NCBI GenBank assembly: GCA_041563315.1
Contig: JBFFNE010000013.1
Coordinates: forward strand, 1 to 52,933
Source of the DNA: JBFEYJ01 sp041563315
Lineage (GTDB): Bacteria; Pseudomonadota; Gammaproteobacteria; Thiohalomonadales; Thiohalomonadaceae
Direction: 5' to 3'
Length of the DNA: 52,933 bases
Shown here: positions 33,986 through 40,861 of the stretch, one piece after another
Position numbering within the stretch: position 1 is the first letter of the stretch
How the letters are laid out: each line of letters opens with the position of its first letter
Notes under the pieces: model-generated
The model's input: the letters and a program-made list of their open reading frames with translations, nothing else
Databases searched by the model: none
What the model was told of the DNA's origin: nothing
Translations under genes and position numbers: made by a program

Positions 33986-34831
33986 TCAGGCCTGGGAGTC
34001 CATGCAGGAGGGGCAGTAAATTGAACCGAGGCGCAAGTGATAACGCACGTTCACACCGGCGTCCACCTCTTCGCCACAACCGTCGCAGAGCGAACCAATC
34101 TCCAGTACCGTTTCAGCGTAACCCTCAACGGGTAGCTCGACGTCTCCCATCTTCCGGTTCCACGCCTTGTCCTTAACAATATCCCCACGAAAGCTGTTCT
34201 CGACCTCTCGCCAGCGCTGAACCAGGTGCTCTGGCAGGCTGTGACGGCGAAGGCATTCAACCATCAGTTCTTCCCGATAATCAAACAACTCATCGGAAAT
34301 CACCATCCAGTGATGAGCGTTGCGTGGTCGATCGCCGAAGTAGACCTTCTCGCCAGTGAAGAGTTGACGCATAAACGACACCTGCTTTTCCATCGCGCGC
34401 CGCTGAGTCACGCCATGAAAGAACGGCGCCAGTCGCTCATCATCGAATACCAGGCTGTAAAAATCCTCGAAAATGGGATTCAGCAACCGACCTTCGTCGA
34501 GCGCTGCCCACATCTCAGGATCGGGTAAGCGGGCGGGAGACTCCTGGCTTTTGCTCACCGCTGCTACCGGGTCGGTTGCCGGAGTGATGTGCATATCTGC
34601 CTGGGGTTTACATTTACAGGGCAGAAAGCGCTTGTCTTCCCGCTGCTCGGGTGAAAGACCCTTTTGTGCCTCTTCAGGAATAGGACCACTCTCAGCCCGG
34701 TGCATACAGGCATGACAGATGCCGTTGCGGCAAGAAAAGGGAAAATCGACGCCTTGCCGTAACATCGCATCGAGTATGGTTTCGCCCTCCTTGCTGTGAT
34801 ACTCCCTTCCCTGATAATAAATGATCGCCAT
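33986..34831 (-). CDS. Ferredoxin-truncated globin-zinc ribbon fusion protein
   Basis: 281-aa three-part protein. Residues 1-~85 are a plant-type 2Fe-2S ferredoxin (Cys34, Cys39, Cys42, Cys72 in FPFSCRNGICHACMH and FLPCKC). Residues ~117-225 are a truncated-globin-like domain (NPIFEDFYSLVFDDERLAPF; proximal His most likely His173 in RPRNAHHWMVISDELF). Residues ~245-280 hold a CxxC...CxxC zinc-ribbon-like knuckle (Cys249/252/273/276). No reductase domain is present. This could be a self-contained electron-fed globin acting as gas or redox sensor or NO dioxygenase. It is the last gene of the GTPase/Roadblock operon, with AAGGAG upstream. Confidence 0.85.
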   Translation of the reverse strand: MAIIYYQGREYHSKEGETILDAMLRQGVDFPFSCRNGICHACMHRAESGPIPEEAQKGLSPEQREDKRFLPCKCKPQADMHITPATDPVAAVSKSQESPARLPDPEMWAALDEGRLLNPIFEDFYSLVFDDERLAPFFHGVTQRRAMEKQVSFMRQLFTGEKVYFGDRPRNAHHWMVISDELFDYREELMVECLRRHSLPEHLVQRWREVENSFRGDIVKDKAWNRKMGDVELPVEGYAETVLEIGSLCDGCGEEVDAGVNVRYHLRLGSIYCPSCMDSQA

Positions 34832-34856
34832 TATGTCTAATGACTCCTTATGTCAC

Positions 34857-35255
34857 TCAGGTGGTCAGTGTTGTTCTGATATTGGCGGCCGCCTTGCGCG
34901 CCTCAATAAAGACCATGCCTAGATTGACCGTCGGTTTAGAGGCTACGGCCAGCACCGCATCAGCCCCGGCATGAACCAGTAACATCAGCCCCAATGAGCC
35001 TTCGATCATCACCTGCTTCATTTCGCCACGTGAGATTTCCTCCGCGGCCCGTTCTGCCAGCGCCAGTAAAGACGCACACATGGCTGCAAAACGGTCTTCA
35101 TCGACACCTTTGTCGAGGACCGAACCGATAATAAAGCCATCCGTAGTGATCGCTGCCGATGCCTCAATATCGCTAGATGATGCATTGAGCTCTCGCAACA
35201 CCGAGCGTACGGCACTGCTGCGTGGATGTGACTGACTGCTATCGATCTGAACCAT
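34857..35255 (-). CDS. Roadblock/LC7 domain protein 1
   Basis: 132-aa Roadblock/LC7 (MglB-like) protein: an N-terminal helix SSAVRSVLRELNASS, strand ASAAITTDGFIIGSVLD, helix DRFAAMCASLLALAERAAEEI, then strands MKQVMIEGSLGLMLLVHAGADAVLAVA and a closing helix. Such proteins dimerise and act as activators or scaffolds for MglA-type GTPases. The start at 35255 is fixed by AAGGAGAAAG; an upstream ATG (35333) would overlap the neighbouring gene. It differs from the second Roadblock protein of this operon, so they may form a heterodimer. Confidence 0.88.
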   Translation of the reverse strand: MVQIDSSQSHPRSSAVRSVLRELNASSSDIEASAAITTDGFIIGSVLDKGVDEDRFAAMCASLLALAERAAEEISRGEMKQVMIEGSLGLMLLVHAGADAVLAVASKPTVNLGMVFIEARKAAANIRTTLTT

Positions 35256-35316
35256 GTTTATTCTTTCTCCTTGAGAAAAAAGTGGCCATCGACATCCGGT
35301 TCGATGGCCAGTCGTT

Positions 35317-35724
35317 TTACAGTGCAGCTTCAACCTGAGGCATCGCTGAGCGTGCCTTGGTCAACACCATACCAAGGTTTGCCGATTTGCGGCAAACAAA
35401 AGTCGCCACGTGGTCCTGGTTGGACTTGCCGCGCATGAAGATGTGGATCAGGTTGTCACTGTTGACAATCATCTCCTGGAAGTAGTGGTAGTTGTCCATC
35501 GGTACGCCGCGCGCCTTTTTGAACATATTCTCAATGGTCACCACATTGGAACCCTGAAACAGATCGGCGGTGGCAGCGGCCAACAGCTCAAGTACTTCCT
35601 GGGGGTGGGAGTCTACGGTCTTGATACCCAGCAGCATACCGCTGTTGAGGTCGACATAACCGCCGGCGACACACTCGGGGATATTGGTAATAGCCTGTTG
35701 CAGTGCATTATCTAAACTAGACAT
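35317..35724 (-). CDS. Roadblock/LC7-like protein 2
   Basis: 135-aa protein with a Roadblock-like layout: helix LDNALQQAITNIPECVAGG, strand YVDLNSGMLLGIKTVD, helix QEVLELLAAATADLFQG, then strands YHYFQEMIVNSDNLIHIFMRG and DHVATFVCRKSANLGMVL, and a final helix. It is more distant from the core family than its neighbour, with a longer central insert (NVVTIENMFKKARGVPMDN). AGAGG precedes the ATG. It probably partners with the operon's small GTPase and the other Roadblock protein. Confidence 0.8.
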   Translation of the reverse strand: MSSLDNALQQAITNIPECVAGGYVDLNSGMLLGIKTVDSHPQEVLELLAAATADLFQGSNVVTIENMFKKARGVPMDNYHYFQEMIVNSDNLIHIFMRGKSNQDHVATFVCRKSANLGMVLTKARSAMPQVEAAL

Positions 35725-35763
35725 GGTAATTCCTCTCGTCTCTATGATGGGTTGGTAAAAAAA

Positions 35764-37095
35764 TTAAATTGCGTTGGTGAGTTGGGCTCTGGGGGAAGAG
35801 GCCAGCTCGGACATTGCCGTGGCAAATTGTTTCAGGAAGGCCACCTGCTCCTCGGACTGGACCCAGCGAGGTTCCACCCGCCGTACCGTCTCGAGTGCAT
35901 CAAGGGCATCGTGCCCTTCCCAGATGAGGTAGGCGGCTAAGAGGGTACCCGTTCGCCCCAGACCGGCGCGACAGTGAACCGCCACCACTTTTCCATCCTG
36001 CATTGCCTGCTCGATTTTTCTGCAGATATCGAGTGCCTGGGTCAGTGAGGGGGCGGCCATATCGGGGATCGGCGACCAGATATTCTCTATTCCGTACTCA
36101 TGCATCTCTTCAACCTCAGGCGCACGCTCGGTGAGGCTGACCAGGCAGGTCACACCGACCCGCTGCAACGCCTTGAGGTCATAGTGGATATCGTGGAACA
36201 CACCCGCACGCGGGGTGCCGGCCAGCATTCCCTTCTTCAGCCAAAGAAAACCGCGAGGGCCAAAGCTGTCACTGACAAACTCCTTCGCTGCCGCCGGTAA
36301 TGGCGGCGGCGGTGGGCTTTGTGGGTCGAGTGACTCGGGATCCGCATCGGGCGCCGGTACACTGCAGGAGCCGGTCCGAACAAAGCTTTTCGCCACCTCG
36401 TTGGCCGGTTCGCCAAAGAAGGTCTTGATGTTTCCAGATGCCTGTATGACACCACCGGCCATCAATACGACGTTACCGTGCAGGCAGCGGGCGTGAGCCT
36501 GATTGTGCAGCACCACCAGTACGGCGCACCGGGTACTTTCGGCGTCGATATACTTGAGCAAACGCTCCGCCTCCTCATCACTCAACCCGGCGGTCGGCTC
36601 ATCGATACAGAGCAAGCGGGGACTGGTGGCGGCCAGGCGCATGATCGCCAGGTGACGCTGCTGGGCCAGTGTGAGGTGAATCACCTCATCATCCAACCGC
36701 TCCACCAACTCATCCAGCCCAGCACTCTGCAGCAGCCGGGTGGCCAGCTCACGCTGTTGCAGCGGGGTGAGACTGCGCCGCTCAGGCAACTCATGCACGA
36801 TATTCTCCAGAACGCTGGCCATCATCAGCCGGGCGCTCTGGGATACCAGCGCCGGGCGTTCGCCCTCGGTAACCGGCTGCCCAAGATAGTTCGCTTTCCC
36901 CCAGGTACGCAGATTGGGGTTGGCATCGTTAAAGCCGGCCAGGGTGCGTAGCAAGGTCGATTTGCCGGTACCGCTCGGCCCCAGCAAGACCGTAGCCTCG
37001 CGTTCTTCCACCGTCATATCGACGCTCGAGAGCACCACCTTTTCACCAAAGGCAACACCAAACCCCTGCAGTGACAACACCGAATCATTCACCAT
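35764..37095 (-). CDS. ABC ATPase fused to a dual-specificity phosphatase
   Basis: 443-aa soluble fusion. The N-terminal ABC ATPase has Walker A LLGPSGTGKSTLLRTL (~38-51), a degenerate signature HLTLAQQRHLAI in place of LSGGQ (~140-150), Walker B LLCIDEPTAGLS and a His197 switch. A proline-rich linker (~257-267) leads to a C-terminal dual-specificity phosphatase domain (~275-420) with the HCX5R loop VHCRAGLGRTGT (Cys375, Arg381) and a likely general acid Asp345. No permease gene is adjacent. All phosphatase residues look intact; the ATPase may bind but not cycle normally. It starts 14 bp after the GTPase, with GGAG upstream. Confidence 0.88.
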   Translation of the reverse strand: MVNDSVLSLQGFGVAFGEKVVLSSVDMTVEEREATVLLGPSGTGKSTLLRTLAGFNDANPNLRTWGKANYLGQPVTEGERPALVSQSARLMMASVLENIVHELPERRSLTPLQQRELATRLLQSAGLDELVERLDDEVIHLTLAQQRHLAIMRLAATSPRLLCIDEPTAGLSDEEAERLLKYIDAESTRCAVLVVLHNQAHARCLHGNVVLMAGGVIQASGNIKTFFGEPANEVAKSFVRTGSCSVPAPDADPESLDPQSPPPPPLPAAAKEFVSDSFGPRGFLWLKKGMLAGTPRAGVFHDIHYDLKALQRVGVTCLVSLTERAPEVEEMHEYGIENIWSPIPDMAAPSLTQALDICRKIEQAMQDGKVVAVHCRAGLGRTGTLLAAYLIWEGHDALDALETVRRVEPRWVQSEEQVAFLKQFATAMSELASSPRAQLTNAI

Positions 37096-37109
37096 AGTTA
37101 CTCCGGCGC

Positions 37110-37643
37110 TTAGCGCCTTGCCCCCGGATCGAGCATCGCCAGCAAGCCAATCATCATGGTCTTCACATCCTCACGATCGCGTGCATCGACCTCGAATACC
37201 GGTGCCTTAACACCCAGTTCCTGCAACTTGGTATGGAAGGAGTAGAGCCCCGGACGCGGCTTGCTATCCATGCGGGTAACACCAATCACCAGCGCACTTT
37301 TATCAATGAAGCGCTGAAAGGACTTGATATAGAACTCCAGGTCCGCCAGCGGATCTTCACGTGCGTTGTCGATGAGCAGCACCAAGCCGAGACCTCCGAT
37401 AGTCAGGATGTCCCACATGAAACTGAACCGCTCCTGGCCAGGGGTGCCATAGAGGTGGATTTTCGCATTGCCATCCAGGTTTAGAATGCCGTAGTCCATT
37501 GCCACGGTAGTGTTGGCCTTGCGCAGCGCCACATCGTCACTCGCCTTGGCCTCGGTCGCCACCACCTCGATATCACTGATGCTGTTGATCGCTGTGGTTT
37601 TGCCGGCGCCGACCGGACCGGTAAAGATAATCTTGTGTTCCAT
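37110..37643 (-). CDS. MglA/COG2229-type small GTPase
   Basis: 177-aa Ras-like GTPase. G1 is FTGPVGAGKTTAIN (9-17), the G2 threonine is probably Thr46 in KANTTVAMDYG, G3 is YGTPGQERF (Gly replacing the usual Asp, as in MglA-type proteins), G4 is VTRMD (123-126), and G5 is around EVDARD. Prokaryotic members work with Roadblock/LC7 partners, as MglA with MglB in Myxococcus polarity. AGGAGGAG precedes the ATG. Two Roadblock genes lie three and four positions downstream-to-last in the same operon. Confidence 0.9.
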   Translation of the reverse strand: MEHKIIFTGPVGAGKTTAINSISDIEVVATEAKASDDVALRKANTTVAMDYGILNLDGNAKIHLYGTPGQERFSFMWDILTIGGLGLVLLIDNAREDPLADLEFYIKSFQRFIDKSALVIGVTRMDSKPRPGLYSFHTKLQELGVKAPVFEVDARDREDVKTMMIGLLAMLDPGARR

Positions 37644-37653
37644 GACGCTCCTC

Positions 37654-38295
37654 CTACAGCCTTGCCACTTTTGTCAGCAACGCTGACAACAGGGTTTGGT
37701 TGCGGTGCGGTTCAAGTTTGGGTTCTTCCGGCTTGCGGTTGAGGGCACGGGCCAGTCCCGCACAGCGGGCTGCGCTGTAAAATTGATACAGCTCCGCCAT
37801 CTCCACTTTAAGCAGGCGTGCAGCAAACGTCACCGAGGTGGGGTGACGGTTAAGCAGCGCCGCGATGCGGGGGGTATTTTCAGTCAGAGGCACACGCGTC
37901 AGGTTGGGCCAATAGGTCAGTTCAACCACATCGTCACGGAAGCATCCCTCCATCAGTCGGCCGTTGGAGGCGTAGAAAGCGGTCTGCCACATTAACTCAT
38001 CAATATTGCGACCGGTCGCCTCCGGTGATGGTAACCGCAAGTGACCTGGCTTGAGGATGGTCAATGTATAGTTATCCGTCGGCGCGGTACAAAAAGCCGC
38101 CATGTCAGTGGCGAAACCAAAATACTCACCGCGACTGCTGAGAAGGATCACCTCGCCGATCCCATCGAGTTCGATCAGCATGTCTTGCTCGTTGGCTGTC
38201 GCCCGTCGCAAGATGTTGATCAGATAATCCTGTGGATCAAAATACTCGACTCCTGCCGTTCTGGCATCCGCCTCGTAGCTCGTCACTGCACTCAT
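37654..38295 (-). CDS. Unrecognised 213-aa protein, first gene of the GTPase operon
   Basis: No domain is recognised with confidence. The N-terminal half is alpha/beta (MLIELDGIGEVILLSSRGEY, YTLTILKPGHLRLPSPEATG) and the C-terminal half is helical with a winged-helix-like run (NTPRIAALLNRHPTSVTFAARLLKV and MAELYQFYSAARCAGLARAL). It ends in a basic tail. The frame is open upstream to 38490, but GGTGGGGG before the ATG at 38295 supports the shorter form. It ends 10 bp before the GTPase gene. It might be an effector or adaptor of the GTPase; that is a guess from position. Confidence 0.75.
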   Translation of the reverse strand: MSAVTSYEADARTAGVEYFDPQDYLINILRRATANEQDMLIELDGIGEVILLSSRGEYFGFATDMAAFCTAPTDNYTLTILKPGHLRLPSPEATGRNIDELMWQTAFYASNGRLMEGCFRDDVVELTYWPNLTRVPLTENTPRIAALLNRHPTSVTFAARLLKVEMAELYQFYSAARCAGLARALNRKPEEPKLEPHRNQTLLSALLTKVARL

Positions 38296-38502
38296 AGTTA
38301 CCCCCACCATATTATGTAGATTACGCTTTGTGGACGCACCGCTTGTGGCCTTGGACGATACACCGCCATCCAACGTCACCAGTAAGCGGCACAGACATTC
38401 TGCCTGACCAGTCCTGAGGTCAACCGGGGGGGGGAGGGGACTAAACGAACTGTCCGACAAATATCGGGCAGCAGAGAGTACCGGCATCATATTGCATGCG
38501 CG

Positions 38503-38526
38503 GCTTTCATCACTTGTGGTGAAAGC
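38503..38526. repeat. Inverted repeat in the operon leader
   Basis: GCTTTCATCAC/GTGGTGAAAGC: 11-bp arms with one mismatch and a 2-nt centre, about 210-230 nt upstream of the first ATG of the minus-strand operon. It could be a leader hairpin or an operator. Confidence 0.4.
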
Positions 38527-38547
38527 ATGGCTCTCGGTGGCAACGTT

Positions 38548-38567
38548 AAAAAGCCACTCGTTTTGGC
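38548..38567 (-). terminator. Weak terminator-like hairpin after the riboswitch candidate
   Basis: On the minus strand GCCA (38567-38564) can pair with TGGC (38556-38553) across a 7-nt loop, followed by TTTTT (38552-38548). An alternative stem GTGGC/GCCAC (38557-38553 with 38541-38537) uses the same TGGC. The short stem makes this tentative. Confidence 0.3.
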
Positions 38568-38645
38568 GGTCCCGCCGTCATAAGGCCTTTGCCCCTTAGA
38601 CCGGTAACTTTGCGAACCTGAGTTTTCACCCAAGTGTGCCCATGT
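38561..38645 (-). ncRNA. Candidate cyclic di-GMP-I (GEMM) riboswitch
   Basis: Read on the minus strand, the aptamer-like core contains in order: GGGCACACT; stem CUUGGGU with GAAA tetraloop and ACUCAGG; UCGCAAAGUUACC; GGUCUAAGG; an 8-nt loop; CCUUAUGAC; and GGCGGGACCGCC. This matches the GEMM order GGGCAAACC-hairpin(GAAA)-GACGCAAAGCC-CCGGCCUAAG...UAUGG-GCCGGG. The GAAA loop and the UCUAAG/UAUGA tetraloop receptor (U-A in place of C-G) are both present. It would sit in the leader of the Roadblock/GTPase operon, ~270 nt before the first ATG. The 3' closing region deviates from the consensus. Confidence 0.62.
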
Positions 38646-38686
38646 CAAAACGTGCGTGGAATACCTTAGTATCTTCCACGGTTATT

Positions 38687-38729
38687 AATGTATGGGCTGA
38701 ATCATACCAAAACTGTGAACTAGATCACA
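38687..38729 (-). promoter_or_regulatory. CRP-type operator and promoter of the GTPase operon
   Basis: TGTGAACTAGATCACA (38714-38729) is a near-ideal CRP/Vfr palindrome (TGTGA-N6-TCACA). On the minus strand a TACATT -10 candidate (38692-38687) is placed so that the operator is centred about 41 bp upstream of a start near 38680, the class II activator arrangement. Transcription would then enter the riboswitch candidate ~35 nt later. Confidence 0.65.
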
Positions 38730-39081
38730 GAACAAGATCTACACATGAAAATTTATCGCCGCGGTGAAGAGCAAACTTATTCCTGCCACTAAAGTCAGGG
38801 CACCGAAAACCGGATAAGGCGGCAGAGACAATCTAAACGCATATTCGATGATAGAACTGTGCCTAACGTTGCATATCCGGCACCTATCGTAACGAACTAT
38901 CCACTTACGTCGGTAGAGTACTCCCCAGTAGACGATTTTATTCATACTCCGCTTTGAGAACGACGCGCTACGGATTGGCCACCGCAGCGTAACGTGCCGA
39001 ATTTGAGTTCACAGGTCGAACAACGCATAATCTTTCACACTGCGATAATGAATATGCGCACTCAACCGTGGAAAGGAAGCC
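38730..39081. other. Intergenic region between the GTPase operon and comM
   Basis: About 350 bp. It holds no conserved gene that I recognise. A 68-codon minus-strand ORF (38739-38945) ends in one hydrophobic segment (FGALTLVAGISLLFTAAINF), but its GGAG lies only one base from the ATG and nothing else supports it. A GGAAAGGAAG ribosome site for comM lies at 39070-39079. Confidence 0.4.
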
Positions 39082-40587
39082 ATGTCACTTGCCACTATCT
39101 TTACCCGTGCAGTCATTGGTATCGATGCCCCGGAGGTGACCGTCGAGGTCCATCTTGCTAACGGCCTGCCAGGATTGTCCATCGTCGGCCTGCCCGAGGC
39201 TGCGGTAAAAGAGAGCAAAGACCGAGTGCGTGCTGCACTACTGAACGCCCGCTTCGAATTTCCCGCCCGCCGCATCACCATCAGCCTGGCACCCGCCGAC
39301 CTGCCCAAAGAGGGCGGCCGCTTCGACCTGCCCATCGCCCTCGGCATCCTTGCCGCCTCAGGACAGATCCCGGCAGACGCCTTGCAGCGTTACGAGTTTA
39401 TCGGTGAGCTGGCACTCAGCGGCCAACTACGGCCGGTACGCGGCAGCTTGCCAGTGGCACTGCAGGCGCGCAACGCCGGTCGTACCCTGCTGGTGCCTGC
39501 GGAAAACGCCGATGAGGCAGCACTGGTAAGCGATGCCACTATCCTCCCTGCCGATCACTTGCTCCAGGTCATCGCCCACTTGCACGGCGAGTCGATCATC
39601 ACACCTCACACAACAGAACAGATCCCATTGAGAACACAGGGGGCAGCGGATCTGTCCGAGGTCTACGGCCAGCCCCATGCCCGCCGCGCGCTGGAGATCG
39701 CCGCCGCCGGCAACCACAGCCTGCTGCTGTTCGGCCCGCCGGGGACCGGCAAGACCATGCTGGCCAGCCGCCTGCCCGGTATCCTACCGGCCATGGAGGA
39801 GGACGAAGCGATTCAGAGCGCCGCTCTCGCCTCTATAAGCGAACAGGGCTTTCGCTTCGAACAGTGGTGCCATCGCCCGTTTCGCGCCCCGCATCACACA
39901 GCCTCGGCGGTAGCGCTGGTCGGCGGCGGCAGTCACCCTCGCCCCGGAGAGATTTCCCTGGCGCACAATGGCGTGCTGTTTCTCGATGAACTACCCGAAT
40001 TTGATCGCAAGGTACTTGAGGTACTACGCGAACCGCTGGAGTCCGGCCACATCACCATCTCCCGGGCGGCACGCCAGGCACAATTTCCTGCCCGCTTTCA
40101 ACTGGTGGCAGCAATGAATCCCTGCCCCTGCGGCTACCTCGGACATCCCTCCGGTCGCTGTACCTGCACCACTGAACAGGTAGCCCGCTACCGCGCTCGC
40201 ATTTCCGGGCCCCTGCTCGATCGCATCGACCTGCATATGGAAGTGCCCCCCCTGCCCCGCGGGACGCTGGCCGAGGAGGCCCAGCAGGCAGAAGATAGCG
40301 CCACGGTAAGGGAGCGGGTAAAGAGGTGCCGCAATCTTCAGCTTCAACGCAGCGGCAAAGCCAACGCGCAACTGGACAACCGGGAGGTCAAGCGCGACTG
40401 CCCGCTCAGAAAAGAGGAGGCACTCCTGCTGGAACAGGCCACCGAAAAACTGGGGCTCTCTGCCCGCGCCCACCATCGTATCCTGAAAGTTGCTCGCACC
40501 ATCGCCGATCTCGCAGGGAGCAAGCAGATCGAACAAATCCACCTCAGTGAAGCGATCAGTTACCGCAAACTCGATCGCAACAGATAG
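39082..40587 (+). CDS. comM: ComM/YifB-type Mg-chelatase-like AAA+ ATPase
   Basis: 501-aa AAA+ protein. The N-terminal Lon-like/ComM domain (SIVGLPEAAVKESKDRVRAA) is followed by Walker A FGPPGTGKTMLASRLP, Walker B VLFLDELPEF, a zinc-ribbon-like CPCGYLGHPSGRCTC insert and a C-terminal helical lid. ComM is a helicase promoting branch migration during natural transformation and is also found in non-competent species. GGAAAGGAAG lies before the ATG. A CRP-type site ~350 bp upstream could in principle also serve it, but it is closer to the divergent operon. Confidence 0.93.
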   Translation: MSLATIFTRAVIGIDAPEVTVEVHLANGLPGLSIVGLPEAAVKESKDRVRAALLNARFEFPARRITISLAPADLPKEGGRFDLPIALGILAASGQIPADALQRYEFIGELALSGQLRPVRGSLPVALQARNAGRTLLVPAENADEAALVSDATILPADHLLQVIAHLHGESIITPHTTEQIPLRTQGAADLSEVYGQPHARRALEIAAAGNHSLLLFGPPGTGKTMLASRLPGILPAMEEDEAIQSAALASISEQGFRFEQWCHRPFRAPHHTASAVALVGGGSHPRPGEISLAHNGVLFLDELPEFDRKVLEVLREPLESGHITISRAARQAQFPARFQLVAAMNPCPCGYLGHPSGRCTCTTEQVARYRARISGPLLDRIDLHMEVPPLPRGTLAEEAQQAEDSATVRERVKRCRNLQLQRSGKANAQLDNREVKRDCPLRKEEALLLEQATEKLGLSARAHHRILKVARTIADLAGSKQIEQIHLSEAISYRKLDRNR

Positions 40588-40861
40588 AGGCAGCGTCACA
40601 GAAAGCCGCTCCCGTCGCGACTGTTGATGCCACCTGCCCCTCATTGCGACTGGATGTTGTGTCCTGAACACGGTCGCGTCCTGGTCGGCAGTCTATTCCC
40701 ATCTGCGAATGGACGCGATGTTTTCTCGCCCAAGATTCCCTTAGGGGTCAAGCCCACCGGCCCCAAGTTCCAGGATCAGGATCAGGAAGTGCGGCCGAAT
40801 ACCGTCTCGAAACCGAGCAGCTGTATGGCATTTTTGCTTGATTATCCCTATTATCGACTGC

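Noticed and set aside
38739..38945. 68-codon minus-strand ORF with one hydrophobic segment
   Set aside because: Its ribosome site is only one base from the ATG, and no relative or context supports it.
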